Assembly (NCBI GenBank): GCA_030490835.1
Contig: CM059972.1
Coordinates: 15,477,764 to 15,541,763 of the forward strand
DNA from: Annona cherimola
Taxonomy: Eukaryota > Streptophyta > Magnoliopsida > Magnoliales > Annonaceae
Reading direction: 5' to 3'
Length of the DNA: 64,000 nucleotides
Shown: one piece after another, positions 36,503-46,366 of the stretch
Layout: every line of letters begins with the position of its first letter
How positions within the stretch are numbered: the stretch's first letter is position 1
Notes under the pieces: generated by a model
Seen by the model: only the letters and a program-made list of their open reading frames with translations
Told to the model about the DNA's origin: nothing
Database searches by the model: none
Program-made: the position numbers and the translations under genes

Positions 36503-36871
36503 GGACGCCGATCTCCTGCACCCGGGAGCAGGCAGCGTTGCCTGCTCCCGGGCACATACATCTATTTTTTTTTGAAATTTTTTTCATAAACTTGTTAGCC
36601 CAAGTGTATTTAACATGTGTATAAATTTTTATCATTTTTGGATATTTTTAGATATTTATTTTTTATTTTTGAAAATCAGTGACATTTTAGTAATTTAAAA
36701 TTACCTAAAATGCCACTGATTTTTAAAAATCAAAAATAAATATCTAAAATACTCCAAAAATGGTAAAAATTTATACACATGTTAAATACACCTATATTAA
36801 CATTTTTATAAAAAAAAATTTTAAAAATAAAAAAATAGGTGTGTGCACCCGGGAGCAGGCGATCGGCGTCC
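36503..36871. mobile_element. Mutator-like foldback MITE, 9-bp TSD
   Basis: Starts GGACGCCGATC and ends GATCGGCGTCC. Flanks are GTTGGTGCT (36494-36502) and GTTGGCGCT (36872-36880), one mismatch. Long arms invert around AATCAGTGACATTTTAG / CTAAAATGCCACTGATT. The left end has an extra perfect hairpin, CCCGGGAGCAGGCA / TGCCTGCTCCCGGG. Non-coding. Confidence 0.88.
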
Positions 36872-37615
36872 GTTGGCGCTACACTAGACCATAATCTTCC
36901 TCTTCAATCGATGCCATGGAAACCCATTAAAAAAACCATCTGTCAAATTTGCTCTTCTCCGAGCACCATCTACCGCACGCTGCCATTGCTGCTTTTGTAG
37001 CTACCACACTAGCCGCCAGCGACCTCCGTCGGCTTGTCTTTGCCTCCATCTGGCCACCAAATCTGCCACCCCTGTTGCCACCAAAACGAAAAAAATCTCG
37101 TGTCTTCACAATTTGTCCTTGGCGATCTTGCTTGCCAAAAAAAATGTTCCAAAATGAAATAATCTCCCGAATCAGAACCGTAACCATAGTTTTAATACCA
37201 CTTGTTAGGAAATATTTTTGGGTTGATAGGATTCTCAGTGAAAGTACACATAATAAATAAAATAAAAGAAACAACCACAACATCAAACACAAGAAGACAC
37301 TAAGATTTACATAGAAAACTCTTCAATCTAAGAAGGAAAAAATCACGAAAGAAAAATAACGATCCACTATGATAAACATATTACAAAGATACATATAAGA
37401 ATACCTTACACATATTCTCTCAATATCTTGCACACACCCCAAACAAGAAACACTTTGATAACCTCTCTTATGTCCCAACGAACACCTCTCAGAGCTTCAT
37501 TGAATCCTTAACTGATGCGCACATATATAGGACTCTAATGGGCACTTGCGCAAAACTAATACACAATTCCAAACTCACTCTATTAAGATATGCTGAATGT
37601 AAAACGCACCTAACA

Positions 37616-38167
37616 CTTTTAGATAACCACCTCGGTAAACAGTTCAAGGACTTTGGAAAATAATTAAAAGAGGAAAAAAGAACGCCAACCTTTTGGTTAT
37701 GGATTCCATTTATGTTGAAAAGCCTCCGACATCTTTTAAATATAATTCTCCTTATTAATCATTAAAAAACTTGGATTTCCATCCAATTATTCTCCACTTC
37801 GAATGAAGAGCCTTTGGGGGTATTACATCAAATCAAACCCTAATCCATATCTATCTATCTATCTATGTTTTGCCTTATGAATAGAAGGATAGAGAATGGG
37901 AACCATACACAAACACATCCATTGTTGTGTTACATCCCTCCAATTTCAGTTTCAGCATAGTAAATCTTTAGCAGCATTCAAAAAATGCAGGAAATTGAGA
38001 CCCATTTGCTTAAAAAGAAAAATCCGAGGCGTAACTATGTATAATTCCCCTCTAATCCAAAATGGCATGTGACACGAATATTGTAAAATTTGTGATCTGT
38101 ACAAAAAATCAATATGGGTATTTTAGTTTCCCAAATGATTGATCGAAAGATGATATCCATCAATCAA
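37616..38167. other. 3' flank of the U-box gene
   Basis: AT-rich DNA between the LTR element and the U-box stop codon, with an (ATCT)n run at about 37850. The 3' UTR of the minus-strand gene should lie in the right-hand part. No other gene is seen. Confidence 0.5.
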
Positions 38168-39469
38168 TCAAAAGGGCCTTTTTAACTGCTTGAAATCCAT
38201 AGAATCAATGCACTCTGCTTTCCCCCTGCGTGCATTCAATAGCTTCAAGAGCTCCGTCGCTTTCTCTTTGGTCGCTTCACCGCACCCCACCTGTAGCAGC
38301 AGGAGGACCTTCTGGAACGCCCCCACCTGAAGGCTCTCCACCACCACCACCTCCTCCTCGCACGTCTTGCAAAGCTTCCCGAGAGCCGAGACGGCCGATT
38401 CCGTCGCCAGGTTCGACACCCGGAGCATCTTCTTCACCAGCAATGGCACCGTCAGCGCATTCTCGTGGGCCGCCGCCAACCCCTCCTCGCAGTCGCACAA
38501 GCCGTCCAGAACGCTGAGTGCCTTCTCGCAGATGCTCCTCTCCGAATCTACAATCGTCTCCAGCAGCACCGGCACCAGACCCAGCTCGACGAAACGCCTC
38601 CCGGCCTTGTGTCTATTGATGTAGTAGATGGTCATCAACGATCCTTTCGTGGTTGTGGGGCAGATGGGCTCCTTGATCACCTTCACCAAGGCCTCCAGCA
38701 GCCCTTCCGTTGCCGCCAAGGCGTCCAAATGCCGCTGCTCCGAAGAAGCCAGGTCTCTTACGACCAGAACTGCCGCCCGCCTTCCCCCCAAGCTCCCGCA
38801 CTTAAGGAACCACGTCATGCAGAGTAAGGAAGCCGAAGAGCCCAGGTACGCCCGAGCCTCGTTGCCCAGAGGAAACATCCACGCCAACGCTAGCAGTATC
38901 TCCTCCAACAGCGCCGCCTGGCTGTCCGTCGAGTACTCCACAGCGAACGCGTCGAACGTTTCTGCTAGCACCGACGCCGTGTCGGCCGCTGCAATGCACC
39001 GCCGGTTCCTCTCGCTCTCCTTCCCCAGCGCGTTGATCCTCCTCACCAGCGCCAAGCACTTGCTATGGTCCTTGCACCTCCTCCTCCCATTAATCTCCGA
39101 CAACATGTCCACCATCTCCGCCATCGTGACGGGAATCCTGGGCGTGGGTATCCTCTCGATCCCGTGCGACCTGTTCTCGACGCACCAGTCCTGGATCATC
39201 TTCCGAATCGCGTGGTTGGGAATCTGCTCCAAGCTCCTCAGGGGCTGGTTGGTAACGGGGCAAGTCCAGTTGCCGCCATCGATCCACGTATCGATGCTCT
39301 GGCGGTCGTAGGTGATCCCAGTGCACAGAGTCACGGGGTCCTTCATGAGATCCAGCGAGATAGGGCACTTGAAGTGGGCCGGGATGACGAGATCAACGGT
39401 CGGATTCGCTTCGGTGCTCACCTTTCCCCGGCGACCGTCCTTCCGTCCGGCTCTGCGGAGTCGAAACAT
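38168..39469 (-). CDS. U-box/ARM E3 ubiquitin ligase, PUB20/21 (CMPG1-like) type
   Basis: A single 433-codon frame without introns. A basic N-terminus (MFRLRRAGRKDGRRGK) is followed by the U-box at about residues 30-105. It includes FKCPISLDLMKDPVTLCTG, TYDRQSIDTWI, CPVTNQPL and the closing IPNHAIRKMIQDWC, which are the E2-contact and core residues of the fold. From about 150 to 420 the sequence is helical, leucine/alanine-rich and consistent with degenerate ARM repeats (LLEALVKVIKEP, GLVPVLLETIV, AVSALGKLC). Length and intronless structure match the plant PUB20/21/CMPG1 group, which ubiquitinates proteins in the cytosol and is tied to elicitor responses in other species. GC-rich codon use contrasts with its surroundings, as is common for such genes. 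The start is the first ATG, 105 nt inside the TATA box. A close PUB22-24 relative cannot be fully excluded. No disruption seen. Confidence 0.93.
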   Translation of the reverse strand: MFRLRRAGRKDGRRGKVSTEANPTVDLVIPAHFKCPISLDLMKDPVTLCTGITYDRQSIDTWIDGGNWTCPVTNQPLRSLEQIPNHAIRKMIQDWCVENRSHGIERIPTPRIPVTMAEMVDMLSEINGRRRCKDHSKCLALVRRINALGKESERNRRCIAAADTASVLAETFDAFAVEYSTDSQAALLEEILLALAWMFPLGNEARAYLGSSASLLCMTWFLKCGSLGGRRAAVLVVRDLASSEQRHLDALAATEGLLEALVKVIKEPICPTTTKGSLMTIYYINRHKAGRRFVELGLVPVLLETIVDSERSICEKALSVLDGLCDCEEGLAAAHENALTVPLLVKKMLRVSNLATESAVSALGKLCKTCEEEVVVVESLQVGAFQKVLLLLQVGCGEATKEKATELLKLLNARRGKAECIDSMDFKQLKRPF

Positions 39470-39573
39470 GGCTGTGTGTTGTGAGCTTGAAGATGAAAGA
39501 GAGGCGAAGAAGAAAACAAAAGCTCGATTTGAATGATTGTAGTCGGGTATGATTGTGGGGCTCGTGGAGATGT

Positions 39574-39581
39574 TATTTATA
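39574..39581 (-). promoter_or_regulatory. TATA box of the U-box gene
   Basis: The minus strand reads TATAAATA, 105-112 nt upstream of the ATG at 39469. A start site about 30 nt downstream would give a leader of about 75 nt. Confidence 0.65.
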
Positions 39582-39686
39582 AGATTTTGAAGAATAAGAA
39601 GAATAAGAGCTCCAACGCGGATAAAAAATACGGGTTCAGAAGGAATGCTTCAAAGGGAGAGAGAAGGGAGGAGGGGGATTTGAATA

Positions 39687-39692
39687 TTGACC
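39687..39692. promoter_or_regulatory. W-box (TTGACC), proximal
   Basis: TTGACC on the plus strand, about 220 nt upstream of the start codon and 105 nt above the TATA box. W-boxes bind WRKY factors. Their presence is consistent with the elicitor-induced behaviour of the PUB20/21/CMPG1 group, but binding here is inference. Confidence 0.4.
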
Positions 39693-39828
39693 GTTGAACA
39701 ACGTTTGAACGTGTAAACCGCCAGAATTAGAAATACACAGACCGAAGAGAGAGAAGCAGGATTTGGAATTTGGAGGGGGAGAGGAGGGGGAGAAGGCTAT
39801 TTTAAAAAAGAGGGGAGACGTTAGACTT

Positions 39829-39834
39829 TTGACT
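39829..39834. promoter_or_regulatory. W-box (TTGACT), distal
   Basis: TTGACT on the plus strand within TTTTGACTGCG, about 360 nt upstream of the start codon. A GCGCGT (CGCG/CAMTA-like) motif follows at about 39850. Short motifs occur by chance, so support is modest. Confidence 0.35.
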
Positions 39835-41875
39835 GCGTGGCAGTCAGCGGGCGCGTCTCAGGGGCAGCCAGTCGGTCGGTCTTCCCTTTTATTTTTCTTT
39901 GCGATCCGTGCCTGTGGACTGTGGACGATGAAACGGGAGTCACCAAACGTCCGCCGGGTAGACTCGACTCACCTCACGCGGTTAACCGGAAGCACACGGT
40001 CCGCGCGGCGTCTCTGCCCGTCCCATCCGCGTATGTACTGTGTACGTGTTGCAGCAAAATGTCAAGTCCTTCTAGATACGATTCATCTGCCCTAAGTAAA
40101 CGACTCTCATGAACATTGTTACAATAAGATAATAAATTTGCAGGTCGCACTGTGTATGGAAAGGGGCGTGATCAGAAGCTTTGGGATTGAATTAATTCGT
40201 CTTAGAATGTCGAAACAAAACTTGATTTGGGTAACCTCAAAAACGATTTTACATACAAACAGCATGAAAATAATATATTATGTTTAATGTTTCCCATTAC
40301 AACAAATTTCATATTATGTAGCTAATTGTTTTTGCATATATCCTATATTTTATTGAATTAGATATATTTTGACTATAATCGATTATCAAATTACAAATTT
40401 TTAATTGTCGTGAAGGGGTAATGTTTAGTTAAATATAATTTTTTTATGTTAAATACAACCAAAATAATATTTAATGTAATTATTAAAATTCGACCGCGAA
40501 TACAACTAAAATTTTGGCGGCAATTAGTCTGAGATTTCACTGCATCTGATAATTAGAATCTATAAGTATACCATGTTAATTTGGTAGAGAGGGAGAAGAT
40601 GTATTAATTCCAACCATCTCAGAAAACGTGCCAATTGTGTTCACACGTTAAATTGAATGGCCGCTATTACTTGAGCAATGCCGAAGACATCCTTTGTTTT
40701 CCGTAACACCACACGTTAAATTGAATAGACGTAGGCATGCGTTCTTGTTGTTACGTCAGCCTTTTTTTTTTTTTTTAATGACTTTGGCAAGAATTCGAGC
40801 AGATTAATTCATATTCGCAAAATTAGGGCTTCGTTGCATTTGATGCCAAATGCAGTAAAATTAAAACTGGGCAGCAAAAGGGTGGCCCACCACCATATAA
40901 AGAACTTTGGTGTAGCGTACGCCATTACCACCCTATAAGAAAACACTTTTTGTAACAATTTATACGTGACAAATAAAAATTGTTGCATTTAGTTTTTATA
41001 TGAAACCAATAAGTATTTGCTGCATAATAATGTACGAATCCTTAACCTAATTTTAAATGTATATGCTCTTCTAGTTATATGCCACCAGCTATATGTAGCT
41101 ACATCGTAGCGAATTCTTTATTGGTTACGACTATAAGCAAGGATTTGTTATTACATGAAACAAATTTTATCGTTGCATCTATTGATTTTTTTTTATTTTT
41201 TTTTTGTATATAAGTACTGCTGCGATGGTTGCTGGGGACGTCGTATCCCTTAAATTACAGTAGTAATCAATATTTAATTTAATTAGCCTGTTGATCTTAT
41301 AATCAACATAAATGGTTTAAAATATACAGATTCTTTCATGACAGGATGATTTCCCACGTAACACCGCCGCGGCCGCATTCTTCTATTTCAAATGCCATCC
41401 TTGATTTTAACGTGCGGATTTCTGGGCATCGATCACACATGCATGCATACGTCAGGATCGGATATATCATGCCCAAATTTAGTGGACCTTGCCATGCCTG
41501 CAGAGTCTCCGCTTGCATGCAGCATACAACTCAGCTTGAATCACAGTGATTAAATTCACTAATCACTACAACAAATGTTTTTATAATTAGCCAAATTATT
41601 TGGTTGCTTGTAAGGTAATTTTGCTATATAAATGAATTTAGGTACATGTGTACATTTTGCTATAAATACTTAATGAATTGTGATCTTGTTAGCCTGGACT
41701 CAAAATTATATTTTTATTTTTTTGCTTTTTGATGAAATTATTAATTTTTTTACCATGTCACCCACATCGGATGACCAGACAACTGATGAGGGTGTACTTT
41801 AAGAGAAGAATAAATGAGGCAAATGTTCTAACTCAACTTCAAACTTTAATCTCCAACCCACACATGCTCACGCCA
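39835..41875. other. Upstream region of the U-box gene and intergenic DNA
   Basis: G+C content stays raised to about 40100 and then falls. The frames at 39763-40095 are short and lack any known domain. From 40100 on the sequence is AT-rich; a small G+C patch at 41340-41540 has no recognisable content. Confidence 0.45.
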
Positions 41876-42145
41876 CAATCTAAATATATTTAATTTATAA
41901 ACCTAATTTTACCTTTTTGGAGATATATAATTTTTTTGAATTTAAACAGAGGGGTATTTAAGTTATTTTCAATAGCTTAAAAAGACTAAAATACTCCCAC
42001 ATTTAAAAATTCAAAATACATATGCATCTTCAAAAATATTAAAACTTAATTTATAAATTTTTTGAATAAATAATTTATAAATTAATTAAACTTATATTGG
42101 TAGTTTTATAAAAAAAGCAAAAATAAGAATTATGGTTTTGAGCCC
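41876..42145. mobile_element. AT-rich foldback element
   Basis: Arms ATTTAATTTATAAACCTAATTT on the left and its inverse (AAACTTAATTTATAAATT, TAATTAAACTTATATTGG) on the right surround a centre near 41965-41990 that contains CTAAAATACTCCC. The right end reads GAGCCCGGGCTTGC. It resembles the 49545 and 63780 copies. No duplication was fixed. Confidence 0.5.
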
Positions 42146-43249
42146 GGGCTTGCAAAGTATTCCGTTAGCCCAAGCTAATAGGGTCCTACCTCATATATAA
42201 TCCACTTAAGATTGTGGGGTTTGCACAAACGTAGCCACTTTTTAAATTTTATGCTAACAAAAATAAGACTTAATACAATTATTTACACTTGTACGTAAAT
42301 AATAATAAACTTTTTAGCTAAAAAAGTAGAAAAGCGCCACTAAGACACTTCCTTAGTGGTAACAGCCGGGATATTACTGTGGGAGGACCGCTGTGCGAGT
42401 CTCCTCATCAGTAGGAGAAAAATTTGCAATTTCTCCTGGTTTGGAGGATTTACAAATTCCCCTTGGTGTGGGGGTATTTACTGATTTTCTCAATAATGTG
42501 AGGGATGCAAATATGTCTAATTATAATATTAGTTGTCATCATGTATAAAATACTAATAAAAAAGTAGTCAAGTCATTGCATTTTATCTCGATGTAGCTAC
42601 ATTTAGCGACTGCATTTAAACTTTTTTGTTATAGTGTTTTTCTGCACAAATATTTACACGAAATTGTTTATACAAATGTCCATCAATTTTTTGTACTTTC
42701 CATATGGTTTTTTAACATTTAAATTCTCTATAATATTGATCTATGTATGTTTAGCTATGATGTTGCAAAATCAAAAATTTTGAAATTTTTTTATGTATTG
42801 TATATTTAATAGTATTCGCTCACAAACAATTTAAATATTTACAATATATAAATTTCTAACCAAATTATTATTGACATCATAAATATATATAATGTTAATG
42901 TACATTTTACATTGCTTTTATGTAAAAAAAATTCGACAAATAACTAAAGCAATCATGATCCACAGAGTATTCCATGCAAAAGTTTGTAGGCAATCGAATT
43001 TCGATCTTAAATTTTCTACCTTAGGGAACTAAAGAAATGATAATTCTCTAGATACTTAATACAGATTATGAAAATAATCAAATTTCGATTATCATAAAAT
43101 ATTCATAGCAAGGAAAACAAATCTATGAAAAAGATATCAATTCCTTGAACGAAGTCATAGAATTCTAGAGAGACAGCTAATGAGAGAGATTAAGAATTTT
43201 TACGATGCTTAATTGTAAAGTTTCCTTATTGATTAGCTAGGTTTGAGTA
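42146..43249. other. Intergenic DNA, no gene seen
   Basis: AT-rich; a stretch around 42340-42480 repeats the words AGGAG/CTCC but shows no coding or transposon structure. Confidence 0.45.
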
Positions 43250-43465
43250 CTAATTCAGCGTCTCTGTTATACGTAGTGGATTGTCCGGACCAACGTTGCA
43301 GTGCTTCCAATTTCTATTAAAAAACAGAGCCATTGACTGACCGGCAAAAATGGGAACGGCAGAAAAAACCGGCAATCCGTTGAGGCTGGCATTGAAATCT
43401 CCGCAGCTGCATCGAAACACGCCATTGACTGAATCTGGCACTGGCGCCTCCGCGTGACATAACAT
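43250..43465 (-). CDS. Small unrecognised open frame (71 aa)
   Basis: The G+C content is clearly above the flanks, and the frame reads MLCHAEAPVPDSVNG.. with three cysteines and a hydrophobic middle (LPVFSAVPIFAG). I do not recognise a family. No TATA box, splice partners or neighbours support it. It may be a broken exon, part of an inserted fragment, or chance. Confidence 0.15.
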   Translation of the reverse strand: MLCHAEAPVPDSVNGVFRCSCGDFNASLNGLPVFSAVPIFAGQSMALFFNRNWKHCNVGPDNPLRITETLN

Positions 43466-44136
43466 CTAAATGAAAAATATACATTAAAAATAGATCAAAT
43501 CCATAAGTATGAAAAATTAAATTAAATTATTAACTTAAGCTAAAATTCAATCTAAATTTTAAAAGATAATAGGGTTAAGATGACCTGCTATAGACAGCCG
43601 AATCACAGACAAAGTCGAGTTGGAATTCTAGTATCCAAAACGGATTTGATACAACTCCATAGTGAAAGTTTAATTTATTTTCCTTTTTCTTAAAAAAATC
43701 GGTAAAATTATGTTCATAGAAAATAATTCTATTTCTCATGTATTCTGAAAAAAAAAAAAAAAACAGAAAAGCATCATCTATCATTCAGATTAATATAACT
43801 AGCTCAAATACGCAGGGGGTATTTTACGCCATAAGACCGTTTCTTATATACAACTGTGTATTTGCAACTAAATTTGTATATAGTAGCGATAAGCATAGCC
43901 AACTTAAAATATTTGCAAACAACTCTTTAATAATAGTTGTAGCCAAATAGGAATCCCCGGCTATAATGTTATATAGAACTAAAATTTGACCGCATATAAT
44001 ATTATATGTAGCTAATTTTTTTGAAAAATGAATGCATTTATTTAGATGCAATGGCTCATATGCAGCCAAATTGCATTGGCTCATATGCAGCCAAATATGC
44101 AATCAATTTTTTCCCCATTTACATACACACATAAGA

Positions 44137-44846
44137 GAACCTATAATGTGCAGATGGATTGCACTATAATTATGATATAGCCTGTTATATAGTCCTATAC
44201 GTACTGAGATGTAATAATTTTTTATATAACCATTTATCTATATAAAAATATATTTTTTGACGATTTAGATGTTATAAATATAATTTTAAAATTAATATTT
44301 ATATTAAACTATTTTAGTATGTTATTTTGACCATTTTAAGATGGAGCCTATATAAATATTTAATTCTGATGAAAATTGATGTGATACTAAGTAAATGAGT
44401 CATTATATAGTGCATCCGAGTGTTCTTAGCTTCGGTACACATGAGTAAAAAAAACTCATTTTTATATTTTTTAAATTTTTTTTGATACAACTGTTAATCT
44501 AGGTATATTTAGCATATGTATCAATTTATATCATTTTAGATACTTTTATATTTTATTTTCTAAAATTAGTGACATTTTCATAATTTATAAATTATGAAAA
44601 TGCCAATGATTTTAAAAATAAAAATGTCTAAAACTCTCGAAAAATGGTAAAAATTGACATACGTGTTAAATTCACCTAGATTAGCATTTGTATAAAAAAA
44701 TTTGAAAAAATAAAAATAAGTAAAATGCACTCGGATGCATTCAGTTAGGTACCAAAGTAAATGATTATAAATAAATGACTAGAGTAGATGCTAACTTCAT
44801 GATCACATGAGGCCCATTTGCAATGTTATGGTGTAGTCTGAACACT
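44137..44846. mobile_element. (TA)n-associated hairpin element with a nested MITE
   Basis: The left part starts near AACCTATAATGTGCAGATGGATTGCAC and the right part ends near GGTGTAGTCTGAACAC beside (TA)n. The interior matches the family (GATTTAGATGTTATAAATA, CATTTTAAGATGGAGCCTA, ACTTCATGATCACATGAGGC). It is split by the foldback MITE at 44398-44754. Confidence 0.6.
44398..44754. mobile_element. Mutator-like foldback MITE nested in a family element
   Basis: Hairpin plan as at 20049 and 54282: GTATATTTAGCATATGTATC faces its inverse at about 44660. The centre is near 44585, and GCATCCGAGTG / CACTCGGATGC boxes lie at the ends. Flanks AAGTAAATG (44389-44397 and 44755-44763) form a perfect 9-bp duplication. 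Outermost bases of the TIR are diverged. Confidence 0.7.
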
Positions 44847-44861
44847 TATATATATATATAT
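44847..44861. repeat. (TA)n microsatellite
   Basis: Short alternating tract between the element ending at about 44846 and the one starting at 44862. Confidence 0.8.
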
Positions 44862-45207
44862 GGAACCGATCTTGTGCAGTCGGACTGCACCGTAAAATGG
44901 ACCCCACACATATTAGATTGTAATGAAACTTTATACACTCATTTATCCATATATAAATCATACTTTAGACGGTTTAGATGTTGAAAAAACCACTTTAAAC
45001 TTGATATTTACATTAAACTATTTATTACGTTGATTTTGCACCATTTTAAGATGGAGACTACACACATGTTGGATTTGGATGAAAATTGGTATGGTAATAA
45101 AGTGAACAATTCTAAATACAATGGGTGGGGTGGATTTATGGGAAATGATCAGGTGGGGCCCACAGTGCATGGACTGCACGGTGCAGTCGCATGCACTGGA
45201 TCATTTC

Positions 45208-45209
<2 letters not shown>
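44862..45209. mobile_element. (TA)n-targeting foldback element with terminal hairpins
   Basis: The left end has the palindrome GTGCAGTC-G-GACTGCAC. The right end has a near-perfect 36-bp palindrome centred in GACTGCACGGTGCAGTC. The subterminal parts of the two ends are inverted (CTACACCCA-type text, ATTTTCATC facing GATGAAAAT). Both sides abut (TA)n. Closely related to the 3685-4065 element. Non-coding. Confidence 0.75.

Positions 45210-45243
<34 letters not shown>
45210..45243. repeat. (TA)n microsatellite
   Basis: A 34-bp alternating tract shared as flank by the elements to its left and right. It also produces artificial Tyr-Ile runs in translation. Confidence 0.9.
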
Positions 45244-45247
<4 letters not shown>

Positions 45248-45562
45248 TATATTCAAGTGCAATGCCGCTGAAATGGACCCCATATGATGATAAAATCAAA
45301 ATCTACTACACTCATTGTATTTAGAATAATATATTCTATTACCATATCATTTTTTATGCCAATTGGATATATATATGGACCCTATCTGAAAATGGTACAA
45401 ATTCAACATAATCAAATAGTTTGATTTAAATAACAACTTTAAAATAATTTTTTCAACATCTAAACCGTTTAAAGTATGATTTGTATATGAATAAATGATT
45501 ATGTAATGTTTCATTGCATTTTGACATGTGTTGAGCCCATTTTTTGGGCAACTGTACCGCCG
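45244..45562. mobile_element. Second (TA)n-flanked family element, ends degenerate
   Basis: Begins right after (TA)n with GAGATATATTCAAGTGCAATG. It carries the family interior (CTCATTGTATTTAGAAT, CATAATCAAATAGTTTGAT, ACATCTAAACCGTTT) and ends near GCAACTGTACCGCC just before TATATA. The terminal hairpins are eroded. Confidence 0.6.
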
Positions 45563-46358
45563 TATATATCGACACACACACTCTCGATTGCAGCCAAAGA
45601 AAACTGCTAAAACCGCAATCATGTTATACGCAGTCGGAAGAAATTGTTGCATTCAAGTAAATTTGTTGTACTGTTGAGAAAGGGTGCCCCTCAATGGAAT
45701 CGATCGGTTCCAAGTGTAAAGCCTATTGCTTTTGGTAAACCGTAATATTTTTGGAGAATTTGGGCCACTTTGTTATGTTTACTAGCATCTACCTACTTAA
45801 TATATAAAAATAAATTGATTGGATACTTTTGTGGTTCTTAACTGATAAAAAAGAGAGCGAGAGAGAGAGACTACTCTAAAATATGTTATGGCCTGCGAAA
45901 ATATTCGGTCATGGTGAATTTTGATAACCTAGGCACATGACAACAATAATGTAGAAAAAATAGAAAATTACATACCGTAAATGGGTTCCATAAATTTATG
46001 TAAAAATAAACGTTGATTTGAAAATTTTATGTGAAAATTGGACGTTTCATATGGAGGACTTCCTTTTTTTTATAATTAAAACAAAGGGAATTAGTAAAGC
46101 AGATGATGCGATTGATGTATAACATGAACATTGGGCTGGATTAATTATGATCATCATAGCAACATTTTTAATCTTAGTTCCTGCATATACAACCATACAT
46201 TGGATGGTCCTCATTATATTTTTGCAAAAAAAACTCTAGATAAGAAATGACTCAAACACATTTTTATTATACTTTGGAATAGAAACCAAAGCCACATGAG
46301 TAATTAAAATTATTTCATAGATTGCAATGTGGACTACTAGCTAGATCTATTTTGAATT
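45563..46358. other. Intergenic DNA, no gene seen
   Basis: AT-rich with short GA repeats at about 45855. No features resolved. Confidence 0.45.
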
Positions 46359-46366
46359 ATTTTGAA

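Larger units (their letters stand above)
34977..37615 (-). mobile_element. Decayed non-autonomous LTR retrotransposon
   Basis: Two direct LTRs of about 413 bp (34977-35391 and 37203-37615) share ACTAAGATTTAC, ATAACGATCCA.TATGATAA, ACATATAAGAATACCT and ATATATAGGACTC. On the minus strand the LTR starts TGTTAGGTGCG and ends CCTAACA. Immediately inside the upstream (right) LTR the minus strand reads TGGTATTAAAACTATGG, a primer-binding site for tRNA-iMet with two transitions. So the element runs leftward. The interior is only about 1.8 kb and holds no RT, integrase or protease. It also carries two later MITEs (36049-36310 and 36503-36871). It was probably a short non-autonomous copia-like element. 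The left tip of LTR 34977 is degenerate and no 5-bp duplication is convincing. Confidence 0.72.

Noticed and set aside
36073..36589. Overlapping 110- and 121-codon plus-strand frames
   Set aside because: They run through a Tourist-like MITE (36049-36310) and into a foldback MITE (36503-36871).
36927..37292. 121-codon minus-strand frame as a possible gag protein
   Set aside because: It starts inside the LTR, crosses the primer-binding site, and has no zinc knuckle or capsid motif. It may include leader sequence but cannot be called gag.
38628..39311. 227-codon open frame on the plus strand across the U-box gene
   Set aside because: It lies antisense to a well-supported U-box/ARM coding region. 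Long antisense frames arise from its GC-rich codon use, and the product has no domain.
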